From: Deltaproteobacteria bacterium
GTDB lineage: Bacteria > Myxococcota_A > Polyangia > Polyangiales > B10-G4
Direction of reading: 5' to 3'
Length of the DNA stretch: 44,180 bases
NCBI GenBank assembly: GCA_003647065.1
Contig: QMMC01000005.1
Span: 1-44,180 of the forward strand
The notes beneath the pieces are model-generated. The model was not told the origin of the DNA, made no database searches, and worked only from the letters and a program-made list of their open reading frames with translations. Shown here piece by piece: positions 11,982 to 19,607 of this stretch (positions within the stretch are counted from its first letter, which is position 1; every line of letters begins with the position of its first letter). A program made the position numbers and the translations under genes.

Positions 11982-13076
11982 TCAGCCGCGCTTCATGTCG
12001 AGGGCCGCGTGGAGGTCGGGGTTGCTGCCGTCGAGGCGCCAAATCCAGGCATCCAAGAAGTAATGCATGATCTGCGGGAGCGAGAGCACGGCAACCCAGA
12101 CGCTCAGCGCCGTCGGGGAGAGCTCCGGCATCTCAAAGGACAAGAGCGAAGGCAGGTACTGCTGCCAAACGAAGCCGTCCCACAGCGTCTCCTCGAAGAC
12201 CGCGGGGACCAGCGCCACGAGATAGAAGAGCAACCAACGGCGCCGCTGTGAGACCCAGGCGACGAAAGGCGAGGGCCCGCCGGTGGTGCCCTGCCATCGC
12301 TTGTTGCAGCGGTGCCAGACGATCGCGATGAAGGGAATGCCATGGAACAGGTTCAGGAATGCCGCCGAGACGAGCGGATGGTCGGCGAGGCCGATGCCGA
12401 CTGACCAGCTCATCCAGCTGCACGCCATCCAGAGGTTCTTGCCGACGTTGAAGTGCCCCGTCGACCAGAGCTTGACTTGGCGACCGACGTAGACGACGGC
12501 AAAGACCGCCATGACCGCCACGATATCCCCGGTGAAGGCCGGGTCGATCTCCGCGATGAAGAACTCGCCGGCGTTGAACCAGTCGAACTGGCGTGCCGGG
12601 GAGGCGTGCCAGATCAACACGGGCCCGAGGGCCCCGGCCCACAAGGTCCACTTGTCCAGGTAGTAGTCGAGGCGTTCGCCCTCCCCGGCTCGGGCCTTGT
12701 AGAGTGCGATGAAGCCGTATTGCTGCTTGATGAAGTGGTAGATCGCGACGTAGGCGAGCAAGGTCCAGAACAAGGTCGGCGAGTGGGCGTGGAGCCGGTA
12801 GGTGAGGCCCAGGAAGAGCGGCACCGGCAGGAAGAGCAGGAGGCGCCGGCTGCGAAGGACCTCGCGGTCGAAGTAGGTCACGAGGGTAGTCGCCCAGACG
12901 TGGGCGACATCGAAGGCCACTATCAAGAGCAGGTACGCCCAGAGAGGGACGTCAGCGCCCCGACCGTAGAGCGTGACCAGGGACACCAACGACGCGACCA
13001 TCGGAACCAGCAGGATCCCGAGGTCGAAGCGCGCTGAGACGAGCCAGCGCGACGCTACTGCGTGGGGTTGGGTCAT
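11982..13076 (-). CDS. Polytopic membrane protein with conserved-looking histidines
   Basis: An integral membrane protein of about 364 aa with 8-9 hydrophobic spans. Membrane-embedded or edge histidines occur in FDVAHVWATT, YHFIKQQYG, NLFHGIPFIAIVWH and IMHYFLDAWIWR. Several His residues in helices suggest metal or heme binding, a layout loosely like the Brp/Blh carotene dioxygenases, but this is only an analogy. The track start (13202) adds 42 residues. ATG 13154 has GAGG 8 nt upstream and is a competing start, whereas ATG 13076 gives a compact protein whose first span follows immediately. It is encoded upstream of clpB on the same strand, 96 bp away. Confidence 0.75.
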   Translation of the reverse strand: MTQPHAVASRWLVSARFDLGILLVPMVASLVSLVTLYGRGADVPLWAYLLLIVAFDVAHVWATTLVTYFDREVLRSRRLLLFLPVPLFLGLTYRLHAHSPTLFWTLLAYVAIYHFIKQQYGFIALYKARAGEGERLDYYLDKWTLWAGALGPVLIWHASPARQFDWFNAGEFFIAEIDPAFTGDIVAVMAVFAVVYVGRQVKLWSTGHFNVGKNLWMACSWMSWSVGIGLADHPLVSAAFLNLFHGIPFIAIVWHRCNKRWQGTTGGPSPFVAWVSQRRRWLLFYLVALVPAVFEETLWDGFVWQQYLPSLLSFEMPELSPTALSVWVAVLSLPQIMHYFLDAWIWRLDGSNPDLHAALDMKRG

Positions 13077-13420
13077 GGGGACGTGGGCCAAGTGCGGCGG
13101 AGGGTAGCACTCGAAACTCCTGTGGTCCGTGCCGTAGCTGGCAGAGAAAGACATGCCCGGCACCTCGGACTCCGGACCGTCCGACTCGGCAACCTCCGAC
13201 ACGGGGGCCTCCGATCGGTCCTCGTCGGGCTCGCCGCTGCGCTGGTCGCGATCTTCTGACTCTGGCCGATGACGGTTGACAGGATTTGCACGGACAGCAG
13301 CAACCCTCGCCGTCTTCGCACCGGCACCTTGGCGCGCTACGAGGCGGTCCGTAAGGGGTCTACACCTCGGCGGTTGTCGGTGTTTTGACGCACGGCTGCC
13401 GTCTCGGTATCACCGAGGCC
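13077..13420. other. Divergent intergenic region, no convincing gene
   Basis: A 344-bp gap (shorter if the membrane protein starts at 13154). It holds a perfect TTGACA at 13276-13281 on the plus strand, but no good -10 lies 16-18 bp downstream. Short ORFs on both strands (for example 13062-13259 plus) have neither ribosome sites nor recognisable content. Confidence 0.4.
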
Positions 13421-13936
13421 ATGGTCCGCGTCCCCGCGCACTCTTTCCTGGCGTCCCTCATCGTCGTGACCCCCCTGGCCCTGAGCGCCTGCGCGGACGC
13501 TCCCCGGGAGATGCGCTTCGATACCCCGGAGGCGACCCTCGAGACGCTCCTCGGTGCCTTCGGTGTCGAGGACCAGACCCAGGAGGAGGTCCAGCGGCAC
13601 CTGCGTAGCCGCGGGCGCTTCGACCTCCAGGACGAAGAGACCTACCACGCGTGTTTCGTCGACTTCGATGGCCCCGCGAGCGAGGCCCTCGCCGGATACG
13701 TCTTCGGCACCGTTGCGGCGGGCAAGGACCAGCTGCGCATCGTCCACGTCGGCGACAAAGTGCACGTCTATCCCGACCCCGAGCGCCGCGAGCGCTACGT
13801 CGTCATGTTCAACACCGACACCGGCTACCGCATCTCGCTCCGCGAGAGCGTTCCCGCCGAGGTTCGCCGGGCGCTGCTCCAGGAGCACGAACGGATCGAC
13901 AATCGCAACCGACGTGCGGGCGCGGTCCTCGAATAG
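13421..13936 (+). CDS. Small lipoprotein, unknown function
   Basis: A 171-aa predicted lipoprotein whose signal (FLASLIVVTPLALSAC) ends at a lipobox Cys near residue 24. The mature part starts MRFDTPEATLETLLGAFG, then an alpha/beta domain including VVMFNTDTGYRISLRESVP. It ends in a charged helix (EHERIDNRNRRAGAVLE). No known family is recognised. Met 13421 is preferred over the track start (13385), which adds 12 residues before the signal. A degraded second copy of this gene lies 1.3 kb downstream in the same orientation (see pseudogene). Confidence 0.75.
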   Translation: MVRVPAHSFLASLIVVTPLALSACADAPREMRFDTPEATLETLLGAFGVEDQTQEEVQRHLRSRGRFDLQDEETYHACFVDFDGPASEALAGYVFGTVAAGKDQLRIVHVGDKVHVYPDPERRERYVVMFNTDTGYRISLRESVPAEVRRALLQEHERIDNRNRRAGAVLE

Positions 13937-13966
13937 CGCTGAATCAGGCCCGTTCCTCGTCTCGAT

Positions 13967-14866
13967 TCAGCGGCCGCCGAGCAACTCGTAGTCGTCGAGG
14001 AGGTCGAGGAGCACGCGACGATTGGTGTCGACGTCACTCCGGTCGCCCCGCCGCCTCGCATCCATGAGCTGCCAGTAAGCCAGTGCGTACGGATGGTCCG
14101 CGAGTACGGTGAGCGCGGAGCGGCTCGCCTCTTCGTAGAGCGGGCTGCCGGTGCTTTCCAGCGTGTAGACCGCATTGATGAAGTGCATGAAAGCATTCGG
14201 GGTCTGCCGAATGTTGGCCGGCAAGGCGCGATAGCCGTCGATGATCTCGGCGTAGCGTCGGTCGAAGCTCAGCTGGAAAAATGACGAGATCGTCGTCATG
14301 TGGGCGCGCGTGGCAGGCGCCATCGAGAGCGCGTTTACTGCCGAGCTGGCGCTGCCGTTGCTCACGACGAGGGTGTCGTCGATGGGCACGCTCTCATTGC
14401 CGCTGAGGTGGAGAAGCCAGTAGTCGAACCGGGTTGGGGTCCACTGCCGGATGGCGATGTGCGGCTCGCCGGCTGCCGTCCGGGTACCCAGACACAGGAA
14501 CTGAGAACCCTCAGGAAACACCATCCGCCCGAAGTTCGCAGGCTGGCTCGGGTTGGCCCGGAGGGTCTGCTCGACGTCCGCCGGCACACCGCCCTTGGCG
14601 ATTATGCGCTCGACGAAGCTCGCGTGGTCGAAGAGGGCGCGTACCGTGTCGCCATCCCCGGTGGCCAAGTCGGTCGCCAGGCGCTCGCAGAGCTCCCGGT
14701 TGGGGTCGTCTGCCAGCCGGGACTCGAGGCGCGTGATCACCATTGCCCGCTCATCGGTCGTGGTGGTGCCGCCAGCCGTCGAGACACTGCCGCACGCGAG
14801 CGACACTGGGCCCAGTATCACCAGGGCGAGGAGCAGGCTGCGGACTGGAGCGTTGCGGGGTGCCAT
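13967..14866 (-). CDS. Helical lipoprotein, unknown function
   Basis: From ATG 14866 the protein is about 299 aa with a signal peptide (SLLLALVILGPVSLAC) ending in a lipobox Cys near 25 and a Thr/Gly spacer. The C-terminal half is helical (FMHFINAVYTLESTG...ALAYWQLMDARRRGD), like TPR or SEL1 arrays but without a clear consensus. The track start at 15019 runs backwards into the relic gene and REP-like element and encodes no signal peptide, so it is rejected. The gene sits on the opposite strand between the intact small lipoprotein and its relic copy. No function is assignable. Confidence 0.72.
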   Translation of the reverse strand: MAPRNAPVRSLLLALVILGPVSLACGSVSTAGGTTTTDERAMVITRLESRLADDPNRELCERLATDLATGDGDTVRALFDHASFVERIIAKGGVPADVEQTLRANPSQPANFGRMVFPEGSQFLCLGTRTAAGEPHIAIRQWTPTRFDYWLLHLSGNESVPIDDTLVVSNGSASSAVNALSMAPATRAHMTTISSFFQLSFDRRYAEIIDGYRALPANIRQTPNAFMHFINAVYTLESTGSPLYEEASRSALTVLADHPYALAYWQLMDARRRGDRSDVDTNRRVLLDLLDDYELLGGR

Positions 14867-14963
14867 GCTGGCCGGATACGGCGGGCCAGGGTTGGCGTCA
14901 ACTCGATGGGAGGCGGACCTCTGCCAGCATGCGTTGTCCGCGAGCACGCCGTGATAGATGACG

Positions 14964-15225
14964 AGCGGCATCTCCGCACCCGCGGGCGCTTCGACCTCCA
15001 AGACGAAGAGACTTACCACGCGTGGACTTGGGGACGCGTGGTTGCTTAATTGCCTTATGGACTTGGGGACGCGTGGTTGCTTAATTGCCTTACGCGGCCA
15101 ACGCCTTCCCAGGCAACTGGTGGCCGGGTTCTGGCGTAAGGCAATTAAGCAACCACGCGTCCCCCATCAACTTCCTCGAACGGATCGACACCCGCAACCG
15201 ACGTGCGGGCGCCGTCCTCGATTGA
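14964..15225 (+). pseudogene. Relic second copy of the 13421-13936 lipoprotein gene
   Basis: Two blocks match the intact gene in order and orientation. 14964-15024 matches 13593-13653 (61 nt, 6 differences, encoding the RGRFDLQDEETYHA region). 15177-15225 matches 13888-13936 (the ERID-RNRRAGAVL end, including the stop region). About 234 nt of coding sequence between the blocks is missing and is replaced by a palindromic element. The 5' half with the signal peptide is absent. The copy is therefore a broken paralogue, not a functional gene. Confidence 0.8.
15023..15164. repeat. Palindromic REP/MITE-like element
   Basis: A 142-bp element. A 30-nt arm at 15065-15094 (GGGGACGCGTGGTTGCTTAA...) is perfectly complementary to 15135-15164. 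The central 40 nt fold again, with CGGCCA / TGGCCG and an inner GCCT / AGGC. The left arm is also duplicated as a perfect 35-bp tandem direct repeat (15023-15057 and 15058-15092). The TTGCTTAATTGCC core is AT-rich against the genome. The architecture is that of REP/BIME or MITE elements mobilised in trans by REP-associated Y1 transposases; no transposase is present in the window. Confidence 0.8.
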
Positions 15226-15227
15226 TC

Positions 15228-17399
15228 TCAGACCGTCGCGTCGACCGGGGCGGTGATTCCAGGCTGGGTCTGGGCGGCGAGGAAGCCGCTCGAGGAGGTG
15301 GGCTGGTAGGGGACCGCACCCTCGCCCCGGAGTCGCAGGCCCTGCTCCGCCTGGGTCATGCCGACGCCGCCGTCACAGGCTCCGGCGAGGGGCATGCCCG
15401 GGAGGGTGTCGCTGTCGTGCTCATCGCCCAGCTCTTCGAGGAGCTCGTCGAGGAGGTGGTCGAGCATGGCGTCGATGTTCCCGGGCTTTTCCATGGCCTT
15501 CGTCGCCCCGGTGAACACTGGGCGGCTGAGCTCGAAGACCGCTTCCGGTGCGGCTTGCTTGAGCGTCGAGAGCTCGAAGACGGCACCTTCGTCCGATTCG
15601 ATATTGATACTCGCTGCCGCCGCCGCTCGCTTGCGCGCGTCGTCGACGAACTTGATGGCGAGGCTCAGGGCGCGCTGGCCTGCAGCTTCCCGTGACGAGG
15701 CCGTGGCTTCCCAGCGCTTCTGGGCCGCCGCCGCCTGCCGTGCCTTCTGGCGCAGCGCTTCGGCTTCCTCCGCCCTGGCCGCCGCCGCCGCCTCCCAGCG
15801 CTCCTTTTCGGCGCGCACCCGGCCTCGGGCCTCGGCTTCGCGGACCGCCTTGCGCCGCGCTGACGCCGCCGCCTCAACGGCGGACCGAGCCCTTGCCGCC
15901 GCCTCGAGGTCCTCCGTGCTCGGCTCCTCGGAGCCCGCGACCCGCCGTTCGGCTTCGACCCTCGCCTGTTTGAAGGCCGCCTCCCTGGCGAGACGAATGC
16001 TCGCGACGACATCTGCGCGCTCAGCAGCGATCTTCGCCCGGCGCTGGGCTTGCTCCTTGTTGGCCTGGGCCCGGGCCTCGGCTTCGAGCTTGAGGACCTT
16101 GGCCTCGGCCGCTCGCTTCCGCGCCTCGAGTTCGGCCTGGCGGAAGGCCCGATCGAAGGCCTCTTCCTGGGCGATTGCCTTTGCGGCTTCGAGAGCGCGC
16201 ACCGCCTCGGCGGCCTTCTCACCAATGATACGTGCTTCGAGCTCTGCCTCGACCCTGGCCCTGGCTTTTTCCCGAGCCTGGGCCCGGGCGCCCTCGCGGG
16301 CGGCAGCCTCCGCCTGGATCAACATCTCGGCTTCGGCTTCGGCTTCGGATTCGGCTGTAGCCTGGACCGCCGCGGCATCGGCGAGGGCGTCGAGTTCCAC
16401 CTCGATATGCATCTCGATCAAATCCTCGGCGATCTCTTCGTCGAAGGAGTCGAGCTGCACTTCGATCTGCATCTCAATCAGGGCATCCATCGCACCGTCT
16501 GTATCGGATGTGATTCTGCCCAGCGCCGAGAGTTCCTTCGTGCCCGCCATCTCTTCTTTGGCGGTTGTCTTCTTGGCGGTCAGCGTCTCGACCGCAGAGG
16601 GCTCAGTGGCGCGCTTCTCTTCGGCCGCCGTCTTTGCCGCGGCGCGCTTCTCTCCGGCTGCCCGCTTCGCCGCCCGCTTGCTCTCACGCGCGATACTGGC
16701 TGCCCGGGCCTCTTCTTCAGCCTGTCGCTTCGCGGCTTGGTGGTGTCGCGCGACCTCCCGGGCCCCGTCTTCGTCTCCCGTCTCGAGGTGCAGCTCTTCG
16801 AGTTCGGTCCAGGCTTCGGCCCACCCCGGGTCGAGCTCCGTCGCCCGCTCGAAGGAGTCCCTGGCGGCTTCGAGCTCTCCTCGCGCCCTCTCGACGCGGC
16901 CCTTCAAGAGGAGCAGGTCCGGGTCATCGTCCTCGTCCGCGAGGGCAACCCCGAGGACCTGCGTCGCGTCGTCGAAGCGCTCATCCTCGATGAGATCTTG
17001 GAGGAGCAGGGCCGGGTCGACCAGCTCGGGGCGCGCGAAGAAGCGTGCGATCCGGCTGCCTACCTCGTCCTTCCGGGCCACGCGCCGGAGGATCTGAGAG
17101 ACCTGAGCGTCGCTCCCATCGAGGCTTTGAGCGCGGATCAGCGCCTGGACGCCCCGATCCCGGTCGCCGGTTTCGATGAGGGTTTCCCCAAGCCAACGCC
17201 AGGGCTCAGCCCACTCTTCGTCGGCCGAGACGGCCTTGACCAGGACCCGCCGGGCCCACTCGAGCTCGCCGCTGCGAAAGAGCGCGACCCCGAGGGTGAG
17301 CAGCAGATCGGTATCGTCCGGGTCCCGCTCCATCGCGGCTTCCACCACCTGGAGAGCATCCACCGGTCGCTTCGCCGCGAGCAGGTCCTGAGCCAGCAT
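15228..17399 (-). CDS. TPR protein with long Ala/Glu/Arg coiled coil
   Basis: A protein of 723 aa from ATG 17399, chosen because GGGAGGAG lies 6 nt upstream; the track ORF adds about 150 shadow residues. Residues 1-225 are TPR-like helical repeats (ALQVVEAAMERDPDDTDLLL; ARDSFERATELDPGWAEAW). Residues 225-600 are an extremely Ala/Glu/Arg-rich region, presumably a long coiled coil. Within it lies a short internal duplication, LIEMQIEVQLD and LIEMHIEVELD. The C-terminus has an acidic helix (DHLLDELLEELGDEHD) and a Pro/Ser-rich tail. There is no signal or membrane segment, so it is probably a cytoplasmic scaffold. It follows the DUF2723 gene on the same strand after 181 bp. Confidence 0.85.
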   Translation of the reverse strand: MLAQDLLAAKRPVDALQVVEAAMERDPDDTDLLLTLGVALFRSGELEWARRVLVKAVSADEEWAEPWRWLGETLIETGDRDRGVQALIRAQSLDGSDAQVSQILRRVARKDEVGSRIARFFARPELVDPALLLQDLIEDERFDDATQVLGVALADEDDDPDLLLLKGRVERARGELEAARDSFERATELDPGWAEAWTELEELHLETGDEDGAREVARHHQAAKRQAEEEARAASIARESKRAAKRAAGEKRAAAKTAAEEKRATEPSAVETLTAKKTTAKEEMAGTKELSALGRITSDTDGAMDALIEMQIEVQLDSFDEEIAEDLIEMHIEVELDALADAAAVQATAESEAEAEAEMLIQAEAAAREGARAQAREKARARVEAELEARIIGEKAAEAVRALEAAKAIAQEEAFDRAFRQAELEARKRAAEAKVLKLEAEARAQANKEQAQRRAKIAAERADVVASIRLAREAAFKQARVEAERRVAGSEEPSTEDLEAAARARSAVEAAASARRKAVREAEARGRVRAEKERWEAAAAARAEEAEALRQKARQAAAAQKRWEATASSREAAGQRALSLAIKFVDDARKRAAAAASINIESDEGAVFELSTLKQAAPEAVFELSRPVFTGATKAMEKPGNIDAMLDHLLDELLEELGDEHDSDTLPGMPLAGACDGGVGMTQAEQGLRLRGEGAVPYQPTSSSGFLAAQTQPGITAPVDATV

Positions 17400-17580
17400 G
17401 ACCGGCTCCTCCCGGTTGGGAGACGCGGTAAATCGGAGGAGCCGAAGGTTGAGCTGATGCTGGGAACGGCAGTTGGAAGCGGCCTGTGCGTGCATGTCGT
17501 ACACTCTCCTACTCCAACCGACATGCCTCAAATCCGCCCCAGAACCAAAAAAATGGCAGAGGCGTTTCGTCCCAGGCCCG

Positions 17581-19470
17581 TTACGGGGGCATCGGAAGGA
17601 AGGGTGTGATGTCGAGTTCGCGCGCGTCTTCGTCTGCGGCGGCGACGGCGACGGCCGCCTCGAGGCCGACCAGTTCGGTCGCCAGGGGGTTGATCGAGCG
17701 CGCCGCCCCGAGGGCTTTCTGAGCCCGGGCCCAGTGGCCGTTGGCCGCGTAATAGAGCGCCTGGTGGTAGAGGAACCAGAGCAGCTGGTGGCTCGTCTCG
17801 AGCTCGTCTCGATCGTCATCGACCAATCGGTCGAGGAGCTCATACGCCGCAGCCGCTCGCCGGGCGCCTTGTCCGCGGTCGTCTTCGTAGGTCCGGTCCG
17901 GCAGGACTTCGTGGAAGAGTCCGTGGGGAATAAGGGTGCGGTAGAGGTGGGGGTCCAGGCGCGGGTCGAGCTCCACCATCACCGGTCTTCGGGCGGCGAG
18001 GCTCTGGAGGTCGCCCTCCTGGAGGGCCCCGGACAAGACCCGTCCCCGGAGCACGTCTTCGAGGGCGGGCTCGGTGTCCGCGAGGGCGTTGACGAACCCC
18101 GGATAATTCAGAAATGGCATCGCGACCACGGTCACGTCCGGTCGCATCTCCTCCGCCGCTTCGGCCCCCCACATCCGGAAGATGGTCTGGGGGTTGTAGG
18201 CGATGACGACCGCCCGGGCGGGGAGGGTCCGCCGGCCGATCTGCTCGAAACTATCGACCGCCGAGAAGCGCGCGAGGGAGGCACCCTCGACGGAGTGATG
18301 AATCTGGGCCAGGCCAAAGGCGGCGAGGACCACGCTCACGACCACGGCGGTCCGGCCAGGCACGACCTCGCCGGCGCGGCCGAAGCTCACCAGGACCGCC
18401 GCGACGAAAGCGGCGGCGAGGGCCCCGACAGCCCCGAAGGCCGGCATCAGGTAACCGAGGGCGTCGGGGTTGCTGCGAACGAAGCCGAGCCACGCGCGGG
18501 CACCCACGAAGATGACCAAGACGAGGACCCAGATGGTGCCGATGCGGCGCATTCCTCGAGGGCGGAGCAGGGCGTAGGCCCCCGCGAGGGCCATGAAGAG
18601 TGGCACCGGGTGCAGGTTGTTCACGAGCTGCACCAGGACATCGGCGAAGCGTGCCGGTAGCGGCTGGAGACCGGTCGCGTGGGTGCCTTGGAATGCCTGG
18701 GCGCTCACGACCCAATAGAAACGCTCCCAATTGCTCGGGTTGCCGAGGTTCAGGGCGGTTCCGGCCGCTGCGCGCATGGGCAGATAGAGGTAGGTCGAGA
18801 GCCCCGCCGCACCGAAGGCAGCGCATCGCCCGATGGCGCCCAAGCCCTTGGCCCGCTGGACCCGGGCGAAGGTTGGGGCGATGGCTGGCAGGAGGAGGAA
18901 ACCGAGGAAGTGGTGGTTGGCCAGCGAGAGCCCGAGGGCGAAACACGCGACGTAGGCTGGGCGAATATCGTAGGTAGGCCACGAGACTTCGAGGGCGATG
19001 ACGCGCTCGATGACCAGGCAGCTGAGCGCGGCCTGGAGCGCGTACACCTCGGGCCGCACGGCCTGGAACCAGAACCCCACGCTGCCGACGACGAGCCACG
19101 TGGCCCCGAGGGACAGGGGCATGGCGATCCTATTTGACGCGACGCCCTGGGCCCGGACCGTGCGCTCGATGGCGAGGTACAGGAAGGCCGCTGCAATGGA
19201 CGCCATGACCGAGCTGGCGAGGGCGATGCGAAGGGGCAGAGGCCCGAGGGGTAGGAAAGCCAGGAGCGCGTGGACGATGCCGGCGAGGGGGTGACCGGGG
19301 GGATGGGAGATGCCGATGGACGCGGCCTGGGCGATGAACTCGCCGCCGTCATGCCAGTAGCCGGTCGGGGACGCGGTCGCGACGAAACACGCCAGGGGCA
19401 GGCCCCCGGCGAGGGCCAGGGAGAGCAAGCGCGCCGTAGGATCGACCGCTCCAATGCCCCGCGCGTTCAT
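17581..19470 (-). CDS. TMEM260-like (DUF2723) membrane glycosyltransferase
   Basis: A 629-aa polytopic protein. Near the N-terminus is the DUF2723 signature: YWHDGGEFIAQAASIGISHP followed by PGHPL, with acidic residues in the first extracytoplasmic loop. About ten hydrophobic spans follow, then a soluble C-terminal domain from about residue 400. This family (GT117, related to human TMEM260) is described as GT-C protein O-mannosyltransferases using lipid-linked sugars; bacterial substrates are mostly unknown. It is divergent from the 523-aa lipoprotein gene and upstream of the TPR/coiled-coil gene. ATG 19470 has its nearest strong Shine-Dalgarno 15 nt away, serving a mini-ORF. Confidence 0.85.
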   Translation of the reverse strand: MNARGIGAVDPTARLLSLALAGGLPLACFVATASPTGYWHDGGEFIAQAASIGISHPPGHPLAGIVHALLAFLPLGPLPLRIALASSVMASIAAAFLYLAIERTVRAQGVASNRIAMPLSLGATWLVVGSVGFWFQAVRPEVYALQAALSCLVIERVIALEVSWPTYDIRPAYVACFALGLSLANHHFLGFLLLPAIAPTFARVQRAKGLGAIGRCAAFGAAGLSTYLYLPMRAAAGTALNLGNPSNWERFYWVVSAQAFQGTHATGLQPLPARFADVLVQLVNNLHPVPLFMALAGAYALLRPRGMRRIGTIWVLVLVIFVGARAWLGFVRSNPDALGYLMPAFGAVGALAAAFVAAVLVSFGRAGEVVPGRTAVVVSVVLAAFGLAQIHHSVEGASLARFSAVDSFEQIGRRTLPARAVVIAYNPQTIFRMWGAEAAEEMRPDVTVVAMPFLNYPGFVNALADTEPALEDVLRGRVLSGALQEGDLQSLAARRPVMVELDPRLDPHLYRTLIPHGLFHEVLPDRTYEDDRGQGARRAAAAYELLDRLVDDDRDELETSHQLLWFLYHQALYYAANGHWARAQKALGAARSINPLATELVGLEAAVAVAAADEDARELDITPFLPMPP

Positions 19471-19481
19471 GCCGGCGGCAT
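19467..19481 (-). promoter_or_regulatory. Four-codon upstream ORF (MPPA) overlapping the DUF2723 start
   Basis: On the minus strand, a GGGGAGG Shine-Dalgarno is followed 4 nt later by ATG CCG CCG GCA TGA. The mini-ORF's TGA overlaps the main gene's ATG as ATGA. The main ATG lacks its own well-spaced site, so translation of the membrane protein may depend on termination-reinitiation. The sequence is seen directly; the coupling is inferred. Confidence 0.5.
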
Positions 19482-19607
19482 ACTACCTCCCCCCGCGAAA
19501 ACTGAGCGGATCGGTACAGTTTTGGGAAGCGACACGGAGTGGCACGGCGTTGCCGCGAGAATCGTTCGTGATTTCCGCTGGCCCGGATCTGGCTATCCTC
19601 GTGGTCT

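Noticed and set aside
13062-13259. 65-aa plus ORF with a hydrophobic end
   Set aside because: It overlaps the likely start of the membrane protein, has no ribosome site, and its hydrophobic end is short.
15023-15092. Possible CRISPR from the tandem 35-bp repeats
   Set aside because: There are only two copies, directly abutting with no spacer, and they are part of an inverted-repeat element.
15358-17609. Long plus-strand ORFs (579 and 519 aa) opposite the TPR/coiled-coil gene
   Set aside because: They are Ala/Ser/Arg- or Leu/Gly/Arg-rich antisense shadows of a GC-rich repetitive gene, with no Shine-Dalgarno or domain.
19542-19557. Sigma-54-like promoter TGGCACGGCGTTGCC upstream of the 523-aa lipoprotein
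   Set aside because: The GG and GC elements are 9 nt apart instead of the strictly required 10.
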